NCBI GenBank assembly: GCA_963704405.1
Contig: OY969903.1
Coordinates: 4,650,001 to 4,714,000, forward strand
Direction: 5' to 3'
DNA length: 64,000 nt
Source of the DNA: MFD01213-c1 sp963704405
GTDB taxonomy: Bacteria; Planctomycetota; Phycisphaerae; Tepidisphaerales; Tepidisphaeraceae
Shown here in pieces: positions 12,004-19,436 of this stretch; positions within the stretch are counted from its first letter, which is position 1, and every line of letters begins with the position of its first letter. The notes under the pieces are model-generated. The model was not told where the DNA came from and did no database searches. It saw only the letters and a list, made by a program, of their open reading frames with translations. The position numbers and the translations under genes are program-made.

Positions 12004-12843
12004 ATGAACCAACCTTCCACTCTCGGGAGCCTTGCCCGCAAGGCTCGATCCGTCTTCGGCGCTGCCCTCCTTTCCGCGCTCGGCGTGGCCGCAATGGCCG
12101 CCCCCGCCCACGCGCAGCAGACGCCATCGCAGACAAATTCAAATCAGCTCAACCAATTGCTGGTTTCGGATGTGTTTGAGACAACACCCAACAAGAACGC
12201 CGCCGGCGAAGGGTATGTGAACGCGGAATTCCGCTTCGTCAAATATCCCGGCGACGTCAAACAGTATCTGTACGATGTCAAAGGTGAATACGCCCTGACC
12301 GACCAGCTCGCGGTCGGTGGATGGGTTCCGCTTTACAACGCCAAGCTTGGCAGCACCGGCAGCCACACGGGGTTCGGTGACGTCACGTTCTTCGGGCAGT
12401 ACAAGCTCGATCAACTCATCAACCCTGACGTCATCAACTTGACGGCCCAGCTCGACGTGGTTCTGCCCACCGGCAGCCGCACCAGGCTGCGCGACACGGG
12501 CAAGTTCGGCGTCCGCCCGTTGATCGAAGCATATAAGAACTTCGGCCAGGTCGGCCCGGGCACCATCGGCGCTTACGCCCTGCTCGGTTTTAACATCACC
12601 ACCAACCCCGACGTCCGCATCGGCGCCGCCGGTACCTATGAATGGGAAAAGGTCGTCGGCATCCTCGAGTTCGACGACCTCGCCGGTGACAAGCGCGGCC
12701 GCCCCCTCGTGACCATCACACCCGGTGTCGCCTATCGCGGCCTCAACCCCTTCGAATTCGCCTTCGGTCTCCCCTTCGGCGTAAACGACGGCTCCCCGGA
12801 CTGGGGCATCATCATCAAGGCAACCTACGCCTTCCAGAAGTAG
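12004..12843 (+). CDS. Outer-membrane beta-barrel protein (phenol MetA-pathway-like transporter)
   Basis: 279 residues with a clear Sec signal peptide: basic start, hydrophobic core and cleavage after AAPAHA at about residue 37. The mature part alternates short amphipathic strands (LAVGGWVPLYNAKLG, GFGDVTFFGQYKL, LTAQLDVVLPTGSR) typical of the outer-membrane family that includes MetA-pathway phenol-degradation proteins, and it ends in an aromatic-rich strand. A transport or channel role is inferred. AGGAACGACG precedes the ATG. A strong intrinsic terminator follows, so it is a single-gene unit. The 13-bp repeated motif lies 30 bp upstream. Confidence 0.7.
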   Translation: MNQPSTLGSLARKARSVFGAALLSALGVAAMAAPAHAQQTPSQTNSNQLNQLLVSDVFETTPNKNAAGEGYVNAEFRFVKYPGDVKQYLYDVKGEYALTDQLAVGGWVPLYNAKLGSTGSHTGFGDVTFFGQYKLDQLINPDVINLTAQLDVVLPTGSRTRLRDTGKFGVRPLIEAYKNFGQVGPGTIGAYALLGFNITTNPDVRIGAAGTYEWEKVVGILEFDDLAGDKRGRPLVTITPGVAYRGLNPFEFAFGLPFGVNDGSPDWGIIIKATYAFQK

Positions 12844-12878
12844 CCGTTAATGAGACGAGAAAGCAGACAATCCATATG

Positions 12879-12913
12879 GCCGGACGGCTTATTTCCGTCC
12901 GGCTATTTTTTTT
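12879..12913 (+). terminator. Rho-independent terminator of outer-membrane protein gene
   Basis: A 9-bp perfect stem GCCGGACGG/CCGTCCGGC with a 7-base loop is followed by a run of T. It lies 36 bp after the stop codon of the 12004-12843 gene and separates it from the attC array. Confidence 0.92.
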
Positions 12914-13003
12914 AAGAACTGCCGCTGCAAATGTACCCCGGAAAGGGGATCGCCGGTTGCTGCATCACCCCCGCCGGATTCCTGGCACTGACGGCATTGC
13001 CGG

Positions 13004-13102
13004 ATAACCCGCCGCCAAAAGGGACCGCGGCGGCGGTATACTTCACTTGCGGCCCGAACGTCGCGCGTGCGCCACCGCGGCCGCTCAACGGCTTTACGTT
13101 AT
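13004..13102 (+). repeat. attC-like recombination site 1
   Basis: Starts ATAAC (13004-13008) and ends GTTAT (13098-13102), the complementary core sites of an integron attC. The inner arms are GGGACCGCGG on the left and CCGCGGCCGCT on the right and can fold imperfectly with unpaired bases. It is the weakest of the four sites but sits at the right distance and in the right orientation to open cassette A. Confidence 0.65.
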
Positions 13103-13120
13103 TCCACCTTCGCTTCTCCG

Positions 13121-13263
13121 ATGGATTTGATTCTCCAGTTCCTTTTTGCGCGATCTACGGCGTTTGGGAAGCCGAAGATCGGCCCGAAGTGCGCCCGCAC
13201 ATTCTTATCGGTGGTGCGCTCGTCGTCGCGCTCGTTTTCGCTCTTTGGTACGCACTACGGTAG
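13121..13263 (+). CDS. Integron cassette A: small membrane protein (frameshifted)
   Basis: The ATG at 13121 opens MDLILQFLF. The frame then shifts at 13148-13152 (GCGCG), where one extra G would give AAIYGVWEAEDRPEVRPHIL and a hydrophobic helix GGALVVALVFALWYAL ending at the TAG at 13261-13263. That makes a 46-47 residue single-pass membrane protein. The gene lies wholly between attC sites 1 and 2 in the same orientation, as a cassette gene should. Function unknown. The shift is again at a GCGC sequence, and without it the hydrophobic tail would have no start. Confidence 0.45.
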
Positions 13264-13273
13264 TTCCGGTGGA

Positions 13274-13374
13274 ATAACCATCCAATGCTCTGGACGGCCC
13301 CGTGTCGCGTCGAAAGTTTGTCCTTGGTATAGTGTCCCTCGGCGTGTTGGCCGCCAGAGATTGTCATCCGTTAT
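13274..13374 (+). repeat. attC-like recombination site 2
   Basis: ATAAC (13274-13278) to GTTAT (13370-13374). The left arm CTCTGGACGGCC (13288-13299) pairs with GGCCGCCAGAG (13349-13359) perfectly except for one unpaired A (13294). That is the extrahelical-base arrangement by which integron integrases recognise the folded bottom strand. The 3' end GTCATCCGTTAT is shared with site 4. About 100 bp, within the usual attC range. Confidence 0.82.
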
Positions 13375-13666
13375 GGCGACCCAGCACCTCGACTATTCGC
13401 AGACACCGCGGATCAGGCTTCACGATTTGCCGTGGCGCCGAATCCTGCTCACGGTCTTCGTAGCGTACTCCCTCGCTTACGGTCTTCTACGCGAAACCGG
13501 ACAGATTACGCATTCCTGGGGCATCCCTCCCTTCTGCAGGGTTCAGACAGCCCCGTATTTGGGGCACATGTGGGACACAAGTTCTCCCGTACTCGCCAAG
13601 CTCTTTCTGCCTGCCATCGTGATCGAGCAAGCAGTGCGGGACATTTGCCATCCGGGGTCGCCATAA
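13373..13666 (+). CDS. Integron cassette B: hypothetical protein
   Basis: 97 residues starting MATQHLDYSQTPRIRLHDLP, with one clear hydrophobic segment (ILLTVFVAYSLAYGLL) and a second weaker one (LAKLFLPAIVIEQAV). The ATG is formed by the last bases of attC site 2 (GTTATG) and the TAA stop lies inside the ATAAC core of site 3, so the gene fills the cassette completely. I recognise no family. Membrane location is inferred from the hydrophobic segments. No ribosome binding site is evident, as is common in cassettes. Confidence 0.6.
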   Translation: MATQHLDYSQTPRIRLHDLPWRRILLTVFVAYSLAYGLLRETGQITHSWGIPPFCRVQTAPYLGHMWDTSSPVLAKLFLPAIVIEQAVRDICHPGSP

Positions 13667-13751
13667 CCATATGCACTGGACCGGGGCCACAACGGTCCTT
13701 GTGATTCGATCGCTGGTCGTCGGCCCAGGCCAATGAATGTCAGCCCGTTAT
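13663..13751 (+). repeat. attC-like recombination site 3
   Basis: ATAAC (13663-13667) to GTTAT (13747-13751). The left arm CACTGGACCGGGGCC (13674-13688) faces GGCCCAGGCCAATG (13722-13735). They pair with one extrahelical A (13680) and two mismatches or wobbles. The 3' end GTCAGCCCGTTAT resembles the same part of sites 2 and 4. Confidence 0.8.
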
Positions 13752-13769
13752 CCGGCTAATCTATTCACG

Positions 13770-14123
13770 ATGTCCATAACGCGGCTCATCGCGGTCGTCT
13801 GGCTCGTTGGCGGCATTTACATACTTGTCGCCAGTCGATTCGCTCCCGGCGTATTTGGTGCCGTCACGGCGGCGTTTGGTATGCCGGCCGGGGCCGGCAT
13901 CTTGATGAATAAGCGTTGGTCAATCTGGCCGGCGATGACGCTGTGTCTTTGTTGGGCCTGTATGGCGTGCTTATTTTTCGTATGGGGGTCTGGTATGAGT
14001 TTGAGTAATGTATCGTTGTTGGTCGGTGCTGTCGGATGTGCCTCATCGGTATGGGAGTGGCATCGCTCGCGTCGACCCCCGCGGCTGATCGTGGTTTTGG
14101 CCGATCGCACCGCCGGCGGATAA
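13770..14123 (+). CDS. Integron cassette C: small multi-pass membrane protein
   Basis: 117 residues from ATG 13770 (MSITRLIAVVWLVGG). Four hydrophobic segments are visible: IAVVWLVGGIYILVA, VFGAVTAAFGMPAGAGI, WPAMTLCLCWACMACLFFVWG and VSLLVGAVGCASSVW. It ends with a basic tail. Inner-membrane location is inferred and the function is unknown. The gene occupies the first part of cassette C; about 130 bp after it remain before site 4. That tail has an open frame ending at the TAA inside site 4, but it lacks support as a gene. Confidence 0.6.
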   Translation: MSITRLIAVVWLVGGIYILVASRFAPGVFGAVTAAFGMPAGAGILMNKRWSIWPAMTLCLCWACMACLFFVWGSGMSLSNVSLLVGAVGCASSVWEWHRSRRPPRLIVVLADRTAGG

Positions 14124-14256
14124 ACGGAATCGGTCCATTCGCAAATTCGTTCAATCAAAATCGGGCGAAGTTTGAGACGTTCCTCGATCGGTACGATTTG
14201 ATCGTTTCCGATCATCGCGTTCTGAAGTTCGAAGTCCCGGCGGAGCCGACGGGCAG

Positions 14257-14346
14257 ATAATCCCGCACTGGACCCCGCCCGCGGAGCGTTTACTGAAATT
14301 CGAATGGTCGTCGGTGCGGCCGCGGCCAGTGAACGTCATCCGTTAT
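14257..14346 (+). repeat. attC-like recombination site 4
   Basis: ATAAT (14257-14261) to GTTAT (14342-14346). The left arm CACTGGACC (14266-14274) faces GGCCAGTG (14324-14331), leaving one extrahelical A (14272). It shares GTCATCCGTTAT with site 2 and the GGTCGTCGG inner block with site 3. The IS630 element is inserted 55 bp further on. Confidence 0.8.
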
Positions 14347-14453
14347 TTGCCTTGGTGCCCGCGTGAATGAGCATCATCTGCCATCCAGAACAGTGGCGCT
14401 AGTGGTCCGTCACTGGTGAGCTGAATAGTATCGGCCTCTGACTCGGAGGTCGA

Positions 14454-14912
14454 ATGAAGAAGAAGTATCACGTTACATTAACGCCGGAAGAGCGATGTGA
14501 ACTGCAACAGATGATTTCAGCAGGCAAGGCCGCGGCGCGGAAGTTGATGCATGCGCGGATTCTGTTGAAAGCAGATGAGGCTGAGGGCGGACCGGGATGG
14601 AGTGATCCGGAGATTGCCCAGGCGCTGGACGTGGGGCTCTCGACGGTCTGGCGGGTGCGTCAGCGGCTTGTGGAGGAAGGAATTGCCGCGGCGCTGCTGC
14701 CTAAGCCGAGTCAACGCGTCTATGAACGCAAGCTCGATGGCGCTGGCGAGGCGCACTTGATCGCTGTCGCCTGCTCAAAGCCGCCGCAGGGACACAAGCA
14801 GTGGACGCTACGGCTGCTGGCGGATCGGATGGTGGTGCTGGGGCACGCGGATAGGCTCTCGCACGAGACGGTGCGCCGGGTTCTAAAAAAAACGAGCTCA
14901 AGCCCTGGTTGA
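14454..14912 (+). CDS. IS630-family transposase, N-terminal frame (OrfA)
   Basis: 152 residues as read. An N-terminal helix-turn-helix (TPEERCELQQMI, then WSDPEIAQALDVGLSTVWRVRQRL) is followed by the linker helix PPQGHKQWTLRLLADRMV. It ends shortly after a run of eight A (14885-14892). In the -1 frame the protein continues as VLKKNELKPWLKQMW into the catalytic frame, so the A8 run is a likely programmed -1 slippage site. GGAGG precedes the ATG. The protein binds the element ends; alone it lacks the DDE domain. Confidence 0.85.
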   Translation: MKKKYHVTLTPEERCELQQMISAGKAAARKLMHARILLKADEAEGGPGWSDPEIAQALDVGLSTVWRVRQRLVEEGIAAALLPKPSQRVYERKLDGAGEAHLIAVACSKPPQGHKQWTLRLLADRMVVLGHADRLSHETVRRVLKKTSSSPG

Positions 14913-15607
14913 AACAGATGTGGTGCATCCCGCCGCAGGCGGATTGTGGGTTTGTGGCGGCGATGGAAGACGTGCTTGAGGTGTATCACCGGCCGAAGGA
15001 TCCGCAGCGTCCGGTGGTCTGCATGGATGAGACCAGCAAGCAGTTGATCGGTGAAATTCGAACGCCACTGCCGATGCAGCCGGGGGTGCCACCGCAGCCG
15101 GGGGTGCCGATGCGTTATGACTGCGAGTATGTGCGCAATGGAACGGCGAATCTGTTCATGGCCTTTGAGCCGCTGGCTGGCTGGCGTCATGTGGAGGTGA
15201 CCGACAGCCGCCGCCGCAGTGACTGGGCCTGGTTCATCAAGGATCTGGTGGACGGGCGGTACAGACAGGCACAGAAGATTGTGTTGGTGATGGATCAACT
15301 GAACACGCATTCCACCGCCAGCTTGTACGAGGCATTCGAACCGGCTGAGGCACGGCGCATCGCTGAGAAGCTGGAGATCCACCACACGCCCAAGCACGGC
15401 TCCTGGCTGAACATGGCCGAAATTGAACTGAGTGTGTTGTCGCGACAGTGCCTGCAGGAACGGATGGAGGATAAAGCGACCCTGAAACAGCAGGCCTCAA
15501 GTTGGCAGGCCAAGCGCAATCGACAACATCGTGGAGCGGACTGGCAGTTCACGGCCGCCGACGCCCGCGTCAAGCTTAAGCGGCTTTACCCTTCAGTCCA
15601 GGCGTGA
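14909..15607 (+). CDS. IS630-family transposase, catalytic frame (OrfB)
   Basis: The DDE catalytic half, read in the -1 frame relative to OrfA; an independent start at 14909 is unlikely to matter. The triad is seen as VVCMDETSKQL, IVLVMDQLNTH and WLNMAEIELSVL. A short duplicated peptide (PGVPPQPGVP) lies early in the domain, encoded by a tandem repeat of about 15 bp. The fused OrfAB product would be about 380 residues and would carry out cut-and-paste transposition into TA. Confidence 0.85.
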   Translation: MKQMWCIPPQADCGFVAAMEDVLEVYHRPKDPQRPVVCMDETSKQLIGEIRTPLPMQPGVPPQPGVPMRYDCEYVRNGTANLFMAFEPLAGWRHVEVTDSRRRSDWAWFIKDLVDGRYRQAQKIVLVMDQLNTHSTASLYEAFEPAEARRIAEKLEIHHTPKHGSWLNMAEIELSVLSRQCLQERMEDKATLKQQASSWQAKRNRQHRGADWQFTAADARVKLKRLYPSVQA

Positions 15608-15714
15608 CGGAGTACTAGGACCAGGCCGCATTGTATCTGTCCAGCGCCTTGGCTTGGCGTGACGTCTCCTTGCAGAAATTCTAGCGAAGTTCAAATCCCG
15701 TCATATCCCCAGTG

Positions 15715-15738
15715 AAAAATCCCTCGTCAAAACAAGGG
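15715..15738 (-). terminator. Probable terminator of the minus-strand signalling operon
   Basis: On the minus strand CCCTTG-TTTTGA-CGAGGG forms a 6-bp stem with one G-T wobble and is followed by ATTTTT. It lies 70 bp after the stop of the REC-GAF gene. The stem is short, so confidence is moderate. An 11-bp inverted repeat (15688-15698 with 15762-15772) brackets it. Confidence 0.45.
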
Positions 15739-15808
15739 TTATGAAAACATCGAAGTGACCAGGATTTGAACTATAAATCAGCCTAACCCACCCGATCCCA
15801 ATCCCCTC

Positions 15809-16939
15809 TCAAAACGGTGGTGCTTCGCCGTTTTTCCACCAGTCGTCCTGGCGGCGGGGTTTGCCTTCGTCGTCGTCGGCGAAGGGGCCGCCTTCTTCTT
15901 CACCTTGTTGGGACGGGTCGCGGACGACCGTCGCGAGCGCGGTGGCGAAGATCGGGGCGATGGCTTTGAGGGTGGCTTCGTCAACCTCATTGAAACAGTT
16001 GGTCGCGTCGCGAAAGAAGACGATGGCCGCCAGAGGTTCGCCCAGGTAGGCGGCGTTGACGCAGAGGATGTCCTGCGTCGCAATCGTGTCGTATGCATCC
16101 TTGGGGAGGCGGTCGCGGAGGTCTTCACCTTTGATGTGAAGGAAGCCGTCGCGCACGGTCTGGCGGAGCAGGCCGTCGTGCATGGCGGCGACGACGGGCT
16201 CGTCGCCGGGGATGGTGTATTTCATGTAGGCGCCGAGCTGGAATTCGGCATCGTCGCCGGCCAGCCACAAGGCGACGTTGGCGTAGCCCATCTGGCGGAG
16301 CAGCCAATCCATCGTGTGGCAAAGCATCTGCTCCAGATCCTTTGACGGTTCGATCTGCTTGCGGAAGCCTTCCTGCACGCGGACGGTATCCAACTGTTTG
16401 GAGATTTCGCCGTAGGCGCTGACCAGATCGTTGCAGAGCAGGTCAACCTTTTTGCTCACCATGCGGCGGGCGATGCTCAGGCGCTTGACGGCGTCGCGCA
16501 GGCGGTTCAGGCGTTTTTCCTGCTTGGCCAGGCCGGACTGGCGGGCGAGCGCTTTGGTGACGCGTTCGATCAGATGATTGTTGTTGAAAGGCTTGGGGAC
16601 GAAATCGACGGCTCCGCCGCGGAGCGCGGTGATGGCGCCGTCGACGCTGGGCGCACCGGTGATAACGATTGCGCTGGCGGTCGGTTGGTGGCGCTGAAGG
16701 ATGTTGAGGAGCGAGAGGCCGTCGCCGTCGGGGAGATTGACATCGGTGATCATCAACTCGAAGGCGTCCCCTTTGAGCATTTTCTTTGCCTGTGTGACCG
16801 TGCGGGCGACGCTGACTTTGCAGTCGAGGCCTTCGACGATTTCGTTGATCAGCTCCACCAGGCCGGGCTCATCATCGACGACGAGCACGCGGGGGCGCTG
16901 CCTGGTCTTGGGCTGTGCGGCAGTACTTGCGGGAAGCAT
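15809..16939 (-). CDS. Response regulator with C-terminal GAF domain
   Basis: About 376 residues. The REC domain (VLVVDDEPGLVELI, phosphorylated Asp in MITDVNLPDGDG, Lys in VDFVPKPFNN) occupies the first 130. A helical linker and a GAF domain (DLEQMLCHTMDWLLRQMGYANVALW to about residue 350) follow, then a charged tail with acidic and basic patches. There is no DNA-binding or enzymatic output domain, so output probably goes through the GAF module or protein contacts. ATG 16939 has a GAGGAG ribosome binding site. It starts 37 bp after the HDOD kinase stop and is probably its partner. Confidence 0.82.
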   Translation of the reverse strand: MLPASTAAQPKTRQRPRVLVVDDEPGLVELINEIVEGLDCKVSVARTVTQAKKMLKGDAFELMITDVNLPDGDGLSLLNILQRHQPTASAIVITGAPSVDGAITALRGGAVDFVPKPFNNNHLIERVTKALARQSGLAKQEKRLNRLRDAVKRLSIARRMVSKKVDLLCNDLVSAYGEISKQLDTVRVQEGFRKQIEPSKDLEQMLCHTMDWLLRQMGYANVALWLAGDDAEFQLGAYMKYTIPGDEPVVAAMHDGLLRQTVRDGFLHIKGEDLRDRLPKDAYDTIATQDILCVNAAYLGEPLAAIVFFRDATNCFNEVDEATLKAIAPIFATALATVVRDPSQQGEEEGGPFADDDEGKPRRQDDWWKNGEAPPF

Positions 16940-16976
16940 TTCTCTCCTCAGCACGAACACATCGGGCAACAAATTT

Positions 16977-19271
16977 TCACACAACTTTGTTGCGTCCGTG
17001 CAACTTGGCTTCGTCGGTCGCAATCGTGTCAGCCAGGTTTGGCTGGTTCACGGGGAGCAACACGATCGAGCGGGTTCCCTGGTCCGGGCGGCTCTCCAGC
17101 CGGATCGAACCACCGCTTGATTCCACCCATCGAAGGGCCTTTGGCAAACCCATTCCACGGCGGCGGCCCGCCGGCTTTGCGCTGAAGAACGGATCAAAAG
17201 CGCGTTTCAGGGTTTGTTCATCCATGCCGCAACCGTTGTCGGCGATGGTCAGCACCACGCGGGAAGAGTAGGCATCGTACGCCGCGTGAATTTCGAGTGT
17301 GCCCTTGACGGGATCAGTCGCCTGGATGGCGTTACTGATCAACTCGGTCAGGGCGGCGGCGACCTGCGGTTCGTCAACCGTCACAGGCGGCACGTCCGTC
17401 AAAGTCACTTCAATGGATCTATCGACAGGATCGGATTGCATCTTTGCATCGTGCAAAGATCGTCCAACGAGGTCCGCCAAATCCACTGGTTTTGGGTCGG
17501 GGGGAGTCGGCTTGGCGAAGTCCATCAGTTCCGTGATGATTTCACTGAGGCGATGGCTCTGTTCAAAGATGAGGTTGGCGGCGTGTTTGAGCTTTGGGTC
17601 CGTTAATTGTGACGCCAGTAGTTGCGATCGGCCCGAGATTACCGCCAGGGGATTGTTCATCTCATGGGCCGCTCCGGCCGCCATTTCACCGACGGTGATG
17701 ATGGTGCGGCTGCGGAGGATTTCGTTCTGGGCGCTGTGCAGGCGGCGATTGGCCTCGGCCAACTGTTCGGAAAGATTTCTTGCGGCTTCGCGGATTTGGG
17801 CGGTCCGAAGCGCCAGTGACCAGCCGTTGGCCAGGGCAGTGAGTTCCTGAACCTGCGGGCTGAGGCGCTGGGATTCACCGGGGGCCGCGCCCCATACGAC
17901 GCCGCCGACGCATTGGTTATCCGCATCAAGGCTGATCCAGAATCGGGCGCGGTCTTTCAGGCGCGGGGAGATTTGCGACAGGAGCCATTCCAATTCATTG
18001 CCGGCGGACTGGACAGGGCCGTCGCCGGTGACAGCGCACGCGGGGCGGGCGGGGCAATCGATCAGGCTGGTTTCGAAAATTTCGCCGGCTTCGTTGACGA
18101 GCAGCGCCTCGGCGAATGTCGCGCCGGGAAGCACAGAGAAAACGGCGACCACCGGGACCGCGAGCACATCAACGGCGGTTTGGCCGATGGCGTGAAGGAC
18201 GGTTTGCGGGGAGGCGTCGGGACGAAGCTCGCCCTGGAATGAGCTCAGGGCGTCGAAGAATTTGGCACGCACCTGCAGGCGGCGATTCTTTGAAGCGAGC
18301 TGGCTGGTCATGCGGCTCAGTTCTTTGTTCGCCTGCGTCAGGGCCTGCTGATAGATGTCATCCGTGCTGGTGTTGCCCAGGCCGAGCGTTCTGGCGCGCG
18401 GTTCGATATGGGAAACCAGTTCCTTCATCACGGCGTCGACCTGCGCGGGTTTTAAGCCGAGAGATTCGAGCAGGGCGGATCGAGCGGGGACGATGTAGTT
18501 GCCGCTGTAACCGAGATGCTGCTCGCGAACGAGGATGTCGCAGAGGGTGATGAGGTTGATGAGGTTTGGATTTTTGACGGTATCGGGCAGCGCCTGCGGC
18601 AGTTGCCCGTGCAGCCAGATCGCTTCACGAATGGCGGCGGGAAGCTGCCACCGCTCGGCCAGGCGTTTGCCGACGACGAGATGATCGAGGCCGATGATTG
18701 TGCGCTCGAGGTCGGCGATGTTGCCGCGGAGCAGGTCGGTGCCTTCGATGACGCGGTTGAAGCTTTTGGGGAGGATGGCGTCAAGGGCGACTTTGCCGAG
18801 GTCGTGGAGCAGGCCGCAGACGAAAGCTTCGGAAGGAGGCGTGATCCAGTTTGGATTTGCGGGTGTTGGCAGTTTCTGGGCCAGCAGCTCAGCGCAACAT
18901 GCGACGGCGAGCGAGTGCTTCCAGAATTCGTCGCGTTTGAAGTGACCGCCGCCTTTGGTGTTGGTTTCGCTGAGGGTCTGGAAGACCGAGACAGCGAGGA
19001 CGGCGCTGCGAACGGCGTCAAAGCCGAGGAGCGAGACGGCCCGTTCGACAGTATTCACTTCGCCGCGCACACCGAAGTCGGCGCGATGGACGAGTTGAAG
19101 AATCCGGGCGGTGAGCGATTGATCGGATTCGAGGAGCTTGACGACTTCCGAGCCGGAAGAATCTTCTCGTCCGGTCAGTTCGAGAACGCGCAAGGCGACA
19201 TTAGGCAATGTCGGAAGCTCCTCCAATTGCTGGAGGATCAGCTCTACGCGTTTTTCGCGCTGATCAGACAT
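16977..19271 (-). CDS. HDOD-GAF-histidine kinase hybrid sensor
   Basis: 764 residues in three parts. An N-terminal HDOD domain (LPTLPNVALRVLELT, VERAVSLLGFDAVRSAVL, CGLLHDLGKVALD) covers about residues 15-220. A GAF-like domain follows a coiled-coil at about 345-490. Then comes a histidine kinase with the H-box GAAHEMNNPLAVISG (His at about 536), N-box LTELISNAIQATDP, G1 IADNGCGMDE, F-box FDPFFSAKP and G2 RRRGMGL. It lacks a membrane segment, so it is cytoplasmic. HDOD plus kinase in one chain is an unusual combination. It is followed by the REC-GAF regulator on the same strand. Confidence 0.88.
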   Translation of the reverse strand: MSDQREKRVELILQQLEELPTLPNVALRVLELTGREDSSGSEVVKLLESDQSLTARILQLVHRADFGVRGEVNTVERAVSLLGFDAVRSAVLAVSVFQTLSETNTKGGGHFKRDEFWKHSLAVACCAELLAQKLPTPANPNWITPPSEAFVCGLLHDLGKVALDAILPKSFNRVIEGTDLLRGNIADLERTIIGLDHLVVGKRLAERWQLPAAIREAIWLHGQLPQALPDTVKNPNLINLITLCDILVREQHLGYSGNYIVPARSALLESLGLKPAQVDAVMKELVSHIEPRARTLGLGNTSTDDIYQQALTQANKELSRMTSQLASKNRRLQVRAKFFDALSSFQGELRPDASPQTVLHAIGQTAVDVLAVPVVAVFSVLPGATFAEALLVNEAGEIFETSLIDCPARPACAVTGDGPVQSAGNELEWLLSQISPRLKDRARFWISLDADNQCVGGVVWGAAPGESQRLSPQVQELTALANGWSLALRTAQIREAARNLSEQLAEANRRLHSAQNEILRSRTIITVGEMAAGAAHEMNNPLAVISGRSQLLASQLTDPKLKHAANLIFEQSHRLSEIITELMDFAKPTPPDPKPVDLADLVGRSLHDAKMQSDPVDRSIEVTLTDVPPVTVDEPQVAAALTELISNAIQATDPVKGTLEIHAAYDAYSSRVVLTIADNGCGMDEQTLKRAFDPFFSAKPAGRRRGMGLPKALRWVESSGGSIRLESRPDQGTRSIVLLPVNQPNLADTIATDEAKLHGRNKVV

Positions 19272-19295
19272 ATATAGTCACTTAAGTAACAAGGA

Positions 19296-19409
19296 CACGG
19301 AGAAGAGAAGAGTCGTAAACCGCAGATTTCACAGATTGCAGAGAGGATGATTGCAATCTGCGTGATCCGTGAAATCTGCGGTTCATTGCTCTGTTTTCTC
19401 TTCTCCGTG
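19296..19409. repeat. Three-tier nested inverted repeat
   Basis: Three perfect inverted repeats share one centre: outer CACGGAGAAGAGAA (19296-19309 with 19396-19409), middle AACCGCAGATTTCAC (19318-19332 with 19369-19383) and inner AGATTGCA (19333-19340 with 19352-19359). The whole can fold into a long cruciform or RNA hairpin between the kinase and the HTH-REC gene. It resembles intergenic hairpin repeats seen in many environmental bacteria. No coding potential. Confidence 0.7.
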
Positions 19410-19436
19410 CGCTTGGTGTCTCGGTGTTTCGCTACT

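Larger units (their letters stand above)
14402..15615 (+). mobile_element. IS630-family insertion sequence with TA-flanked inverted ends
   Basis: The left end is GTGGTCCGTCAC (from 14402). The complement of the right end is GTACTCCGTCAC (ending 15615). They match at 10 of 12 positions, and each end is flanked by the dinucleotide TA (14400-14401 and 15616-15617), the target duplication of IS630/Tc1-mariner elements. The 1.2-kb interior holds two overlapping transposase frames. The copy looks intact, with the catalytic triad present, and it sits next to attC site 4. Confidence 0.85.

Noticed and set aside
12914..13003. Cassette gene before attC site 1
   Set aside because: An open frame from 12931 crosses site 1 and has biased composition, and the terminator at 12879-12913 leaves too little room for a real upstream cassette gene.
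14124..14260. Second gene in cassette C ending at the TAA of attC site 4
   Set aside because: The open frame overlaps the membrane-protein gene, has no start signal and resembles no protein; kept as an unassigned cassette tail.
15681..15712. tRNA-like T-arm (GTTCAAATCCC) after the IS630 element
   Set aside because: The flanking bases do not form a T stem, and no acceptor stem, anticodon arm or CCA is nearby. It is better explained as one arm of an 11-bp inverted repeat.
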